DNA of 64,000 bases, from the NCBI GenBank assembly GCA_041396125.1, contig JAWKZG010000003.1:186001-250000 (forward strand), read 5' to 3'. The first letter of the stretch is position 1. Each line of letters starts with the position of its first letter. A program made the position numbers and the translations under genes. The notes beneath the pieces were generated by a model that saw nothing but the letters and a program-made list of their open reading frames with translations, ran no database searches and was not told where the DNA came from. This document shows positions 45,272-55,772 of this stretch, piece after piece. Origin of the DNA: JAWKZG01 sp041396125 (GTDB lineage: Bacteria; Pseudomonadota; Gammaproteobacteria; Competibacterales; Competibacteraceae).

Positions 45272-46564
45272 TCAAAAAACCGTACCATCACTAATAATCT
45301 GCAGCGGCGGCGCGCCATCCGGCCGCAGTTCCCGCGCAATGCGCCGCCCCGCACTCCAACTGCCACCCTGCAATACTTTAGCCAGCGGCAATTGCTCCTG
45401 ATCCAGACCCAGACGGGTGCGAATTCCCGCCGCCAGGCGATCCAGCAAAGCTACTGTTAACGCCCGCCACTCCACCACCAGTTCCGAGTCCACCGGGTGC
45501 GCATTGTAGCGCGCCGCCGGATTTTTCAGCCTCAGCACATCCAGATCGATAAATAAGCCGCCATTGCGATATTCCGGCAGACCGGTCAGCTGATCCAGTC
45601 CGCTAACCGTCACGCCGGCCTCTTCCAGGGGCTCAACCAGGGAATACGTCAGCCATTGCGAGAGCTTGTGAAACGGCACCAATCCGGTGCTTAAATCATG
45701 TTCGGGATCGTCGCAGCGGGCCATTGGATGACGCCATACATCGCCCAGATTCTCGCCAGCCAGTTCGATCCGTCCCGGCCAGATTGAGCTCAGTGTTGTC
45801 AATACCACACTGAGCAACCGGGTGGCTGCTAACTGCTGCTGTGGACCGGCCAGCTGCAGCAGGTAATCGAATAAGCCTCCAAGTCGGGCACTGGGCCGAC
45901 TTGAGGGCCGATTACTGGGGCGGGTATCGGATTGGTCTGGCGCAGCGAAAATTTCGAGCTGTGCCGCTACCGCCGCGCCCAGACGATGCAATAACTGCAC
46001 TCTGCCGTCCACCCCCAGCAGCGGATTATCCGATCCTACCTGAAACGCTTCTTGTAAGGCTGCCGGGTCCAGTTGTTGCAGGGCGCTGGCATCGACCCGC
46101 CAGGGCTGCTCAGGCGAACCACTCAGCCCGCCGCGCCGGTACCAGTCAAAACTGGCAGCAGCCAGCCCCTCGGAGCGCACCAGCGCTTGCGGGCACAGGG
46201 GATCGTGATAACGCCAGTCAGGACCGGCACCAGCATCCAGCAAAACACTGACAATGACCAGTTCGATGCCAATACGGCCACGTTCCAGCGGGTCACCGTC
46301 CAGGCCGGCAGCCAACTCGGCCCAGCGCTCGCGCCCGCCAGCACCAAAATGTCGCCAGCGGCTATGATACGGCACGTCCAGATCGGGGTAATTGGCCTGC
46401 AGTTCGGCCAGCACATAATCCACCGCCGTCGGTAGCTGTTCTTCATGCACCGTGAGATGCTGTAACTCGCCGGCCAGGGCCGCAGCATACAGCATCTCAC
46501 AACGCTGGCGGATCGCCTCGGGCGAGCGCAGCCAAGTCAGCACGGATTGCAGGTCATCCGACAT
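45272..46564 (-). CDS. URC4-like protein (DUF1688)
   Basis: The 430-residue protein belongs to the DUF1688/URC4 family, marked by YHSRWRHFGAGGRERW, DPLERGRIGIELVIVSVLLD, a VDGRVQLLHRLG stretch and LPEYRNGGLFIDLDVLRLKN. In the yeast Lachancea kluyveri URC4 is required for uracil catabolism, but its reaction is not settled. The ATG at 46564 shares one base with the stop of the urc1-like gene (TGATG), and upp follows after ten bases, so the three genes are clearly an operon. Confidence 0.9.
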   Translation of the reverse strand: MSDDLQSVLTWLRSPEAIRQRCEMLYAAALAGELQHLTVHEEQLPTAVDYVLAELQANYPDLDVPYHSRWRHFGAGGRERWAELAAGLDGDPLERGRIGIELVIVSVLLDAGAGPDWRYHDPLCPQALVRSEGLAAASFDWYRRGGLSGSPEQPWRVDASALQQLDPAALQEAFQVGSDNPLLGVDGRVQLLHRLGAAVAAQLEIFAAPDQSDTRPSNRPSSRPSARLGGLFDYLLQLAGPQQQLAATRLLSVVLTTLSSIWPGRIELAGENLGDVWRHPMARCDDPEHDLSTGLVPFHKLSQWLTYSLVEPLEEAGVTVSGLDQLTGLPEYRNGGLFIDLDVLRLKNPAARYNAHPVDSELVVEWRALTVALLDRLAAGIRTRLGLDQEQLPLAKVLQGGSWSAGRRIARELRPDGAPPLQIISDGTVF

Positions 46565-47871
46565 CAATATTCGCCCAGTCCGCGACCTTTGGTCGCCGCC
46601 AGCGCAGCTGCATCGGGCGGGGTATCAGGGGTGTAATAACCCGCCGCTTTTTTGGCTTCGATTTCCACTTTAGCGTCATCCGGCACCAGATAATCCGGAA
46701 TCGGCACCCGCTCGCCGATGCTGATGCCCTGGCCGACGATCGCATCGTATTTCATATTGCTCATTGAAATAAACCGGTCAATCCTGTTAATGCCCAGCCA
46801 GTGCAGCGGATCCGGCATCAGTTCCTGAAAACGCATATCCTGCACCCCGGCCACGCACTCGGTACGCTCGAAGTAAGTTTCGGCACGATCACCGCCCTGC
46901 TGGCGCTTGCGCGCGTTATAAACCAGAAATTTGGTCACCTCACCCAGCGCCCGACCTTCCTTGCGGTTATACACGATCAGACCGGCGCCGTTGTCCGGGG
47001 CGGTCTGGATACAGGCTTCGATGCCATGTATCAGATACGGTCGGCAAGTACAGATATCCGAACCGAACACATCAGAGCCATTGCATTCATCATGCACCCG
47101 GCAGGCAAGCTTGCGCTGCGGATCGGTCAGCGCCGCCAGATCACCCATGATGTAAAGGGTTACGCCGCCGATAGGGGGCAGAAAAACTTTCAGGTCAGGC
47201 CGGGTAACCAGCTCCGAAAACATGCCGCCGGTCTGCTCGAACAGACTGCGGCGCAGATCAGACTCGGAGGCACCGCAACGTTTGGCAACACCCGGCAGAT
47301 ACCAGACCGGTTCCAGCGCTATCTTGGTGACGTTGACCTCACCACTGGGCAGCAGAATCTCGCCATCCGGCACCAGATAACCGGCCCGGATATGCTCGTT
47401 GAGTTCCGGGATGGTCAGGCGGGCCCGGGTCACGGCGATGGACGGGCGGATGTCCAGCCCGTCGTCCCGTAAATCGGCGAAAACCTCGCTGACCATATGG
47501 CCGTAAGGGTCCAGAGAAACAATTTTATCCGGGTCGGACCATTGCGGAAACGGCCCGATATCCACTGGCGGCGCGGTATCGGTCAAATCGGCCCGGTGTA
47601 GAGGACTAAGACTGCCCGCCGCCACCGCCAGTGCGCGATAAATCGCATATGAGCCCAGATGTGCACCGATCACATTCCGTCGCGACGGATCAGTCAGTGT
47701 ACCGATCACCGGCCCGCGCTGCTGTGGCATGGCGGCACCCCACCGAATAGGTAAGGGTTTATAATGCCCGCCCGGATGCGACGTTAATACAATATGCTTG
47801 CGCGCCGATTTATCTGCTTTGGCAGGTGCAATGGTACTGTCGGTGCTATGATCTGAAGTATATTCTGTCAT
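46564..47871 (-). CDS. URC1-like GTP cyclohydrolase II homologue
   Basis: About 435 residues. The C-terminal half is GTP cyclohydrolase II-like: CRVHDECNGSDVFGSDICTC with Cys263, Cys274 and Cys276 in the zinc spacing C-x10-C-x-C, and VYNRKEGRALGE as the catalytic segment. The long N-terminal half (VLTSHPGGHYKPLPIRWGAA) is absent from RibA and typical of URC1. URC1 acts on a uracil-derived nucleotide in the URC pathway rather than in riboflavin synthesis. The ATG at 47871 has AAGG before it and opens the family's usual start; an upstream in-frame start is less likely. Confidence 0.9.
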   Translation of the reverse strand: MTEYTSDHSTDSTIAPAKADKSARKHIVLTSHPGGHYKPLPIRWGAAMPQQRGPVIGTLTDPSRRNVIGAHLGSYAIYRALAVAAGSLSPLHRADLTDTAPPVDIGPFPQWSDPDKIVSLDPYGHMVSEVFADLRDDGLDIRPSIAVTRARLTIPELNEHIRAGYLVPDGEILLPSGEVNVTKIALEPVWYLPGVAKRCGASESDLRRSLFEQTGGMFSELVTRPDLKVFLPPIGGVTLYIMGDLAALTDPQRKLACRVHDECNGSDVFGSDICTCRPYLIHGIEACIQTAPDNGAGLIVYNRKEGRALGEVTKFLVYNARKRQQGGDRAETYFERTECVAGVQDMRFQELMPDPLHWLGINRIDRFISMSNMKYDAIVGQGISIGERVPIPDYLVPDDAKVEIEAKKAAGYYTPDTPPDAAALAATKGRGLGEY

Positions 47872-48137
47872 GGATGCTACCTTATACCCTGTTAAAGTAT
47901 TGTTATGGCACAGATGCAAGAGACGGGGCAAGACCTGGTGCATAAAATACAATAGTAATATTTCAGTTGTGCTTGGGTTGTACGTGAGTTGTATTTGCTG
48001 GTCGCTGCAGGCTATTGAGCCGGGGATTCCCAGGCTCGAATTGCCTGCTCCGGGTTATCCGGTTCGACAGGCACCAGCGCATGACATGAGTTCATTTACC
48101 TAAACCAGGACATTCCACGTCGCGCGAGACTATCACT

Positions 48138-50159
48138 ATGTCGGAATCGCTCATTAAAGTACCCGGATATAAAATCCCAGGCTATGGTATCGAACGCGAA
48201 ATTGGTCGTGGCGGTATGGCCACAGTTTATCTGGCACTGCAGGAATCATTAAACCGTCATGTTGCGCTGAAAGTCATGAACCCGGTGCTGACCACCGATG
48301 AAGACTTCAAGGCACGCTTTCTGAACGAAGGCCATATTGTTGGCCAGTTAAGCCACAGCAATATTGTCACCGTCTTCGATATCGGCGTACACGACAATCA
48401 CTATTATCTGTCGATGGAGCTGCTGCGTGGCGGTTCCCTGCGCGACAAGATCCGCCAGGGCATGCCGCTGGGCATGGCGCTGAAAATTTCCAAAGCGCTG
48501 GGTAACGCGCTGGGTTACGCCCACCAGCGCGGTTTCATTCACCGCGATATCAAGCCGTTGAATGTATTGTTTCGGGAAGATGGCTCACCGGTTCTAACCG
48601 ATTTCGGCATTGCCAAGGCGCTCGGTTCCAGTAGCCAGCTGACCCGTACCGGTTATACCTTTGGCAGCATCGGTTATATGAGTCCCGAACAATCTTTGGG
48701 CAAGCCGATCGATCATCGTGCCGATATTTACAGTTTCGGTGTGATGTTCTGGGAAATTCTCACCGGCGACCGGCTGTATGAATCGGCCGATGCGTTCGCG
48801 CTGGCGCTCAAACATGCCACCGCACCAATTCCTTCGCTGCCGCCCGGACTGGAAATGTTTCAGCCGCTGGTACTGAAACTGCTGGCAAAACAACCGGAAG
48901 AACGCTACGAAAATGCGGAGCAGTTTGTCGCGGATATCGAACGGATGCAGTTCGATCTTGCGCTCACTGAGGCCGGACCAACCAACCCGGCACAAGCTGC
49001 CGTCAGCGATCATCCCTCAAGCCGTTTCCCGCCGCCACCTAATCCACAGGATGCCACCCAGCTCTCTACAGCAGCCAACCCCACCCCGACAACGTCGAAT
49101 AGCGCTCGTAAATCCGTCACTGCCCGGCCCGAGGAGGGCGAGCCGCAGACCAGTAAGTCACAAGGGGGCAACGGCGGAAAATTGGCACTGGCACTGGTGG
49201 TACTGGCGGCTCTGGGTGCAGGCGGATATTTTATGCTGCAGCAACAGAAACCACCGGTCGATTCCGGTACTGCGCTCAGCAATGATCCCCAACCCGATCC
49301 CGATTTGGTAGCGACCACCGGGACAACCCAGACAGCACCCGACAGCACGACCGCAGACAATACCCTGACCAGTACCACGACAACGACAGGCATAACAGCA
49401 GGCGAGACACCATCCCAGTTGTCTCCCGAGCAACAGATTGCCGCATTGCTGGAGGAAGGGCGGGCACATTTGGCCGCCGGCCGTTACACCGCTCCGGCTG
49501 ACAGTAATGCCTTCAAGGCCTTCAGCGCAGTGCAGGAACTGGACCCCGAGAATACCGAAGCCCGGCAGGCATTGCTGGAACTCGGACGCATTGCGCAGGC
49601 ACAAAATATTGTGCAGCGGGCTACCGAGCTGTTCCAGCAAGGGGCCGACCAGGATAGTCTGGAAGCCATTGCGGTCGGTCTGCGCCTACAGCCCGATAAT
49701 GCCGAGTTGCAAGACCTTAAAGCACAAATCGAAGCGGCGGCAACCGCCACTGTCGCTACGCAAAGTACGGAGGCAGCAACACCCAATACCGGGGTTTCTC
49801 AAAATAACGAAACGGTCCCATCTGATGGACAGTCAGATGGGCAAACACTGAGCCTGGAACAGCTGCTGGCGCAGGCGCAAACGCAGTGGGATACCGGCAA
49901 ACTTTTCGAACCACCGGGAGACAACGCCTTTGACAGCTACCAGCAGGCACTGCGCCTCGACCCGAGCAATAATGCCTCCCGCCAGGCTTTATTGGCGCTT
50001 GGCAAAATGCGTCAGGTAAACAACCTGGCACAACGCGCACATCAATTACTGGAACAGGGCAAACTCCAGGAAAGCCTGACGGCTGGTTGAAACAGGCTCA
50101 GAATTGAGCCAAAACATGCAGAGTTATTGCAGTTGCGCGATGAAATCCAGAACCGCTGA
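48138..50159 (+). CDS. Membrane Ser/Thr protein kinase with periplasmic repeats
   Basis: The kinase domain (17-270) is complete: GRGGMATV at 23-30, Lys45, HRDIKPLN with Asp137, DFG at 155 and SPEQ at 182. A Pro/Ser/Thr linker, one membrane helix (348-366) and a Thr-rich stretch follow, then two TPR-like repeats (about 430-520 and 570-670; ALLEEGRAHLAAGRYTAP against QLLAQAQTQWDTGKLFEPPG). A stop at 50088 interrupts the second repeat, but an extra G followed by a missing C restores the frame, giving IEPKHAELLQLRDEIQNR to 50159. No PP2C phosphatase is adjacent. An SH3/DUF4399 gene follows on the same strand. Confidence 0.9.
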
Positions 50160-50242
50160 ACGGCCGGAGTTCTCTCTGGCATCTCTCAGCAAATACATTT
50201 TTCCGCCCATAGGCCTAGAGTCATAGAGAAGGAGTTATACAA

Positions 50243-50917
50243 ATGAAAACCCGTTTTCCAGGCATTGCCGCGCTTATTATTGCGCTCTTTATTGGCAGCA
50301 GTCCCGTCGCACTGGCGCAGGACGTTTACACCGCGCTTAATAATTCCAATATCCGCGAGCAGCCAACCACCGCATCACGCATTCTAGGGCTGTTACGGGT
50401 GGGTGAGCAAATCAAGGTGACAGGCACTGCCGGTGACTGGTTTCAGGTTGAGACCAACGATGGCCGTACCGCTTTTATTTATGCCAAGCTGCTACAGGCA
50501 CCGCGTGAAGTAACTAACCGGGAAGTGGCCAAAGAAGTCTCGCAAACCGACAGCGGCCGCTCACCGGCACCAGAAAACGCATTTTTATACATCGCCTCGC
50601 CCTATGACGGCGAAATCATTCCGGGCGGGCAGGTCTGGGTGCGTTTTGGTCTGCGCAATATGGGTGTAGCGCCGGCCGGGGTAAATAAACAGTTTACCGG
50701 TCATCACCACTTGCTGGTGGACACCGGCTGCCGCCGCTGAATGAACCCATTCCCTGGATGATAACCATATCCATTCGGGCGCGGTCAGACGGAATATCTG
50801 CTGCAATTAGCGCCAGGCTCACACACCCTGCAGTTATTACTGGGCGATCACGATCATATTCCGCACGAGCCACCGGTGACCTCCAAACAGATTACGGTGA
50901 TCGTGCCGGAAAGTTGA
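50243..50917 (+). CDS. Secreted SH3b plus DUF4399 protein (frame broken)
   Basis: A signal peptide (residues 5-25) precedes a bacterial SH3 domain (YTALNNSNIREQPTTASRIL) and a DUF4399 domain (VRFGLRNMGVAPAG, then FTGHHHLLVDTG). The frame breaks at about 50728. Adding back single bases near 50728, 50757, 50775 and 50785, each from a doubled base, restores NHIHFGAGQTEYLLQLAPGS and a normal end (KQITVIVPES) at 50917. SH3b domains bind cell wall; DUF4399 has no known function. It lies between a Ser/Thr kinase and an FGE-fold gene. Confidence 0.8.
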
Positions 50918-51018
50918 GCGAGCGCTCACAGACCCTGTAGTCAGCTTGATACAACGGTCATGCCCCCTCCTGGCTTACCGACCCCAGGAGAGGGTGTGCT
51001 GATATGCGGGATATCAAC

Positions 51019-52102
51019 TTAAGGTAGCGTTTTGGCAACGCGTAAACCGTTCAGGTAATAGCGCACATCACTTGTCGTACTGGGAACGCCGAGCTGAGCG
51101 CATATAATCAGCTTCCAACAACCAGGCACCACCACGCAATACCCGCGCGATGCAGTCCCCCTTGGTCCAGACACTGCCGTCGTCCGGCGCATTTTTATAA
51201 CTGCTGTTCCAGCAATCAGCGGTCCATTCCCACAGATTGCCATGCACATCATACAAGCCGAACGGATTAGGCTCGAAGGAACCTACCGGGGCCGGACCCT
51301 TGCCACTCCACGCGCTGCCACAATCCTTGCAGTTCGCCCGGTTCTGGCCCGCCTCGTCACCCCACCAGAACACCGTGTCCGAACCTGCCCGCGCTGCGTA
51401 TTCCCACTCCGCCTCGCTGGGCAGGCGGTATTCGAAACCGGTTTTGTCACTCAGCCAGCGGACATAGGCTTGTGCATCATCCCAGCTCAGATTACTGACC
51501 GGTAATGCCGGGTCGCCCGGTTCCGGATTGAAACGGCATCCGCCTTCACGGACACAGACATCCCATTCGCCCAGCGTGACTTCCATACACTCCGGAGTGC
51601 GAATGGCGTGCTAATCGTAACGGGTGTGGCGGTTGCTCTCGCGCCGATGCTGCTCCGATCCCATGGTGAATTCGCCAGCTGGAATAACCGTCAGCAGCGG
51701 ACAGTCATCGCAATCGCGGTAGGTCGAGTCAGATTCTGCTGGCGTTTGCGCGGCAGTATTATCGCCCTGGCCCGTGCCGGATTCCGCGCCGCCGGCCGGT
51801 ACCTCAATGTCACGCTGATCCTGCAGGGCCTGAATCCGCACCTGGGCCAGCGGCGCAAAGCGGCCGTTCGGGTACAGCAGCAAATAGGCTTCAAATTCTT
51901 GCGGGTTCTGGCTGTCCTTAACGGTTTCCCAAAAGGCCAGTTCTTCCCAAAATTCCAGATCCTGCTGCGCAGAGTTTCCATCTTGCTGGGCAGCTACCGG
52001 ACTTACCACAAGCACCATGCTCGACACTAACAGGCAAATTAACAAAACTGATGCACGTGCAGCCGAAACGACGTTGTTCAGCAAAATGTATGTTCGAGAC
52101 AC
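51019..52102 (-). CDS. Secreted FGE-fold (SUMF1) protein (frame broken)
   Basis: A signal peptide (residues 15-38, ending VSPVAAQQ), a helical region (EFWEELAFWETVKDSQNPQE) and an FGE-sulfatase domain. The N-terminal part ends at a stop near 51611 (IPAGEFTMGSEQHRRESN). The main part (51586-51068) has WDDAQAYVRWLSDKTGFEYR, LPSEAEWEYAARAG, GNLWEWTADCW and RVLRGGAWL. The last part, in a third frame, ends GLRVAKTLP at 51019. Indels are needed near 51610 and 51080. GLRV replaces the GFRCA of true formylglycine generators, so it probably binds rather than oxidises. Confidence 0.8.
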
Positions 52103-52303
52103 CGGTATTTACCATGCTGGGAACAATCCTCGTGCGGGTTGAAGGCCTATCATCGTCATAGCATATTAGAGAGCCTGGGCAAATGCCAGCCAGTGGACCG
52201 GATCAGTCTATAGCGCCAGGCTCGCTGTAAAGCCGCAGTACGCTGAAACTGCTGCTCAATACGCACAAGCGTGATAGCATATTGGTTTTTTAAAATAAAT
52301 TTC

Positions 52304-53650
52304 ATGATAGCACCGTTGGACGAATCAACTTCTTTACGCCAGCAACAACCTCTGGTCATCCCCCGCGCGGATCATACGGTCTCCCGTAGTAACATCAGCT
52401 CCGGTGCATTAAAGGTATTATATCGCCTGCATAATGCGGGTTATCGTGCCTGCCTGGTTGGCGGTGGCGTGCGTGATATCCTGCTCGGCCGCGAGCCCAA
52501 GGACTTCGATGTCGGCACCAATGCCACACCGGAAGAGATCCGCAAATTATTCCGCAACTGCCGCCTGATCGGCCGCCGTTTCCGTCTGGCACATGTGCAA
52601 TTTGGCGGCGAGATTATCGAAGTCGCAACCTTCAGAGCGCTGAACGGCCCTGATCCGGGGCTGGAACCGGAGGATAGTGACGACAGTGCACCGGTCGAAG
52701 CAGGCCTGATCCGCAGCGACAATGTTTACGGCACCATCGAGGAAGACGCCCAGCGGCGCGACTTCACAGTCAACGCTTTGTATTATGACATTGCTGACTT
52801 TTCTCTGCTGGATTATGCCGGCGGCCTGGACGATCTGCAGACCGGTATTATCCGGGTTATCGGCGATCCGGAAGTCCGTTATCGGGAAGATCCCGTCCGC
52901 ATGCTGCGCGCAGTGCGTTTCGCCGCCAAGCTGGGATTTCGGCTCCATCCGGATACCGAAGCGCCGATCCACAAACTTGCGCACCTGCTGCGACAGGTGC
53001 CATCGGCCCGCCTGTTCGATGAGATTCTCAAACTGTTTATCAGCGGTTACGCCACCCAAACGTTCGAACTGCTGCGCCTGTATGGTCTGTTCCGGCATTT
53101 GATGCCACTGACAGAACGCTGCTTGCGCAAACTGCAGGCGGGCTTTCCCCGTACCTTATTGATCCGGGCACTGAATAATACCGATCAGCGCGTCCTTGAA
53201 AACAAACCCGTCACCCCGGCTTTTTTGTACGCCGCGTTGCTCTGGGCACCCTTATGCGACCGCATCGAGATCTTGAAAGAACGCGGCCTTAGCCCTCAGG
53301 AGGCGCTGCACCAGGCCGCCGACGAACTTATCGAACAGCAGAATAAACATACCTCGCTGCCGCGCCGCTTCAGTGTGCCCATGCGCGAGATATGGGCGCT
53401 GCAGAACCGTTTCGAACGGCGCTCGGGCAAACGGGCGATGGCGTTCCTGACCCATCCCCGCTTTCGTGCTGCTTATGATTTTATGCTGCTGCGTGCCGAA
53501 GCGGGTGAGCCAGTGGCTGAACTGGCGCAGTGGTGGAGCGAGGTACAGACTCTGCCGGAAGCAGAGCAGGCAAATGCATTCAGCGCCCCGAAAGACCCCT
53601 CGCGGCGGCGACCGCGCAAGCGCCGGCCGGCATCGTCCAGCACACACTAG
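52304..53650 (+). CDS. pcnB: Poly(A) polymerase I
   Basis: About 448 residues. The nucleotidyltransferase head shows LVGGGVRDILLGREPKDFDV with the catalytic Asp pair, and RRFRLAHVQFGGEIIEVATF, the segment that separates poly(A) polymerase from CCA-adding enzyme. The C-terminal tail is Arg/Lys-rich (PSRRRPRKRRP), as in E. coli PcnB, and aids RNA binding. It adds poly(A) tails that speed RNA decay. The start is uncertain: ATG 52304 or an in-frame GTG at 52271; neither has a ribosome site. Confidence 0.92.
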   Translation: MIAPLDESTSLRQQQPLVIPRADHTVSRSNISSGALKVLYRLHNAGYRACLVGGGVRDILLGREPKDFDVGTNATPEEIRKLFRNCRLIGRRFRLAHVQFGGEIIEVATFRALNGPDPGLEPEDSDDSAPVEAGLIRSDNVYGTIEEDAQRRDFTVNALYYDIADFSLLDYAGGLDDLQTGIIRVIGDPEVRYREDPVRMLRAVRFAAKLGFRLHPDTEAPIHKLAHLLRQVPSARLFDEILKLFISGYATQTFELLRLYGLFRHLMPLTERCLRKLQAGFPRTLLIRALNNTDQRVLENKPVTPAFLYAALLWAPLCDRIEILKERGLSPQEALHQAADELIEQQNKHTSLPRRFSVPMREIWALQNRFERRSGKRAMAFLTHPRFRAAYDFMLLRAEAGEPVAELAQWWSEVQTLPEAEQANAFSAPKDPSRRRPRKRRPASSSTH

Positions 53651-53665
53651 GCGGGATAACCCAGC

Positions 53666-54322
53666 TCAGTCACTTTGGCGCAGCAAATGCGCCAGATAGT
53701 CTAGTCGCTGTAATGCAATCTCGATCCGCTGGGCCAGAACCGGGTCCGGCTGATCGAGAATTACCAGCAGATCGGGGTTAAAAAACACCTCGAAGCTATC
53801 GATATAACGAACATTATAATTACGATCCAAAACCAGATTATCATAGCCGTATAAATCGATCACACGGGCATCGGCAGCCTGTTGCCAGTGTTGCGCCGCG
53901 CTGACAAAACGCTGCAGTTGCGCCCGCGCTTTCGGTAATTTGCGCAACAGCGGCACGGCTTCTTCTTCGTTGGCCGGATTGGCCAGGTTGAACCAGGGGC
54001 TGACTGTCTCGGCAAACACAATGACACTGACCTGCCCGTCAACTTCAGCGGCAACAAACAAGGCCTGCGGGACGATATCATCCAGTGCAGTCTTGAGCAT
54101 TGCGTACTGGCGCTGGTAAATACGGGTCTCGCGCCATGAGCAGGAATCCCGGTACACTTTAATCACGAAGTTAAGCCCGGTACTGCTGTGGTTACGTCGC
54201 AGCATGCCCATGCTCTGCCAGACATGACAGTGATAGCCGGCGCTGGAGATCAGCGTTGCTATGATATTGTCAGTATCCAGACACGGAATCCGGCTGGCGA
54301 TACGGTCAAGTTCTTTGCTCAT
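53666..54322 (-). CDS. Unknown protein with kinase-like features
   Basis: The 218-residue protein has NFVIKVYRD near residue 52, like the ATP-anchoring Lys strand of kinase folds, and IDLYGYDNLVLDRNYNVRYI near 157-176, which recalls the catalytic and metal-binding loops of aminoglycoside-type kinases (HGDLHxxNxL...D) with the His and Asp changed. It may be a degenerate kinase-like binding protein. I do not know its family. It converges with pcnB and stands alone. Confidence 0.55.
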   Translation of the reverse strand: MSKELDRIASRIPCLDTDNIIATLISSAGYHCHVWQSMGMLRRNHSSTGLNFVIKVYRDSCSWRETRIYQRQYAMLKTALDDIVPQALFVAAEVDGQVSVIVFAETVSPWFNLANPANEEEAVPLLRKLPKARAQLQRFVSAAQHWQQAADARVIDLYGYDNLVLDRNYNVRYIDSFEVFFNPDLLVILDQPDPVLAQRIEIALQRLDYLAHLLRQSD

Positions 54323-54525
54323 TGTCTTCTCGCATCAGTAACGGGTAAGCCGGCCGGCAGGGGGCGTCACAACATCCGCCCCGCCGCCCAGAATAACGAA
54401 CGCCCCAGAAAAACAAATACCAATAAACAGCACAGAGGAAACCACCTTGAACACTTGTCCTGCTATCACCGGGCTACTCACTGCGCCCGCTGTAGGCTCT
54501 TGCTGGCGTCCGGCCAGTCGCGCTC

Positions 54526-55752
54526 ATGTCTGAGCAGATACCCACCAGCCCGGCCCGGCTGAACCCTCTGGGGTTGTTGGCCAATCGCAGTTTTCTGGCC
54601 TTGTGGCTGACCGGCGCGGCCAGCAGTACAGTACGCTGGCTGGAAATGCTGGCAACCGCTGTTTATGTGTTCGACCGCACCGGATCGCCGTTTCTGGTTG
54701 CCCTGCTGACAGTGTTGCGCATGCTGCCACTGGCACTGCTCGGGGCGGTATCCGGCGCGCTGTGCGAACGCTTCGATCGCCGTAAGATTCAACTGTGGGG
54801 TACGCTCTGCATGCTGCTGGTCAGCCTGCTGCAGGGCTGGCTGGCGTATCAGGGCTCGATCCAGCTCTGGCATCTGCTGCTGGGCGCTTTTCTGAACGGC
54901 GTATTCTGGACCACTGATATGCCGGCCCGCCGCACCCTGCTCGGTGAAATTGCCGGGCCGACCCTGCTGGGCGCAGCAATGAGCCTGGATTCAGTGACCA
55001 GTAACGGTACTCGAATGTTAGGCCCGCTGCTGGGTGGCCTGCTGCTGGAATCAATCGGGCTGGATGGTACGTTTTTCCTGGGTGTCGGGCTGTATACCGT
55101 TGGTCTGCTGGCGTTATTCTGGCTGTCCTGGCGTGATACCAGCGGTACCGGCGGCGGACTCGGTCTGTGGCGCAGCATTCTGGAAGGCATGCGGTATATT
55201 CGCGGTAACCGGGCGTTGGTCGGCACACTGCTGATTACGATCATTTTTAACCTGTGGGCCTTTCCTTTCACGGCCATGGTGCCGGTCATCGGGCGCGATG
55301 TACTGGGGCTGAACCCGTTTCCGGTCGGCTTGCTGGCCAGCGCCGAAGGGGCCGGTGCCTTGTGCAGCGCGTTTCTGATCGCACTGCTGGTGCCGCCACG
55401 CTGGTACCGCAAACTGTATCTGTATGGCACCGCTATCTGTTTATTCGCCATCTTACTGTTCTCACAAACCACCTGGGCACCGCTGGCGGGGCTGGTGCTG
55501 GTATTGGCGGGCACTGGTACAGCAGCATTTTCGACCATGCAGGCCACGCTGGTTTTCCAGGCTGCGCCGATCCAGGCGCGCGGGCGCATTATGGGTGTGC
55601 TGTCGGTCTGTATCGGTACCGGACCGATCGGCTTTCTGCATGTCGGCTGGCTGGCAAGCGAGTTGGGGGCACCGGTCGCCCTGAGCATTATTGCGCTGGA
55701 AGGCCTGCTGGCCCTGGCTATTGTCTATTGGCACTGGCCGGAAGTGCGTTAA
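54526..55752 (+). CDS. MFS transporter (EntS-like)
   Basis: A 408-residue protein with twelve membrane helices. It has NRSFLALWLTGAASSTVRWL at the start and the loop 2-3 motif GAVSGALCERFDRRKI. It is closest to the EntS/MFS_3 exporter group. No siderophore or drug-resistance genes are nearby, so the substrate is open. Start ATG at 54526. Confidence 0.85.
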   Translation: MSEQIPTSPARLNPLGLLANRSFLALWLTGAASSTVRWLEMLATAVYVFDRTGSPFLVALLTVLRMLPLALLGAVSGALCERFDRRKIQLWGTLCMLLVSLLQGWLAYQGSIQLWHLLLGAFLNGVFWTTDMPARRTLLGEIAGPTLLGAAMSLDSVTSNGTRMLGPLLGGLLLESIGLDGTFFLGVGLYTVGLLALFWLSWRDTSGTGGGLGLWRSILEGMRYIRGNRALVGTLLITIIFNLWAFPFTAMVPVIGRDVLGLNPFPVGLLASAEGAGALCSAFLIALLVPPRWYRKLYLYGTAICLFAILLFSQTTWAPLAGLVLVLAGTGTAAFSTMQATLVFQAAPIQARGRIMGVLSVCIGTGPIGFLHVGWLASELGAPVALSIIALEGLLALAIVYWHWPEVR

Positions 55753-55772
55753 GCGACTGTTTCAAAGGCCGG

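Noticed and set aside
46564..47871. Riboflavin-pathway RibA
   Set aside because: The long N-terminal half and the neighbours (DUF1688, upp) fit URC1; no other rib genes are nearby.
51019..52102. Sulfatase-maturing formylglycine-generating enzyme
   Set aside because: No sulfatase gene is near, and the C-terminal GFRCA cysteine segment is replaced by GLRV.
54526..55752. Siderophore exporter (EntS)
   Set aside because: The family match is general and there are no siderophore synthesis or uptake genes in the neighbourhood.
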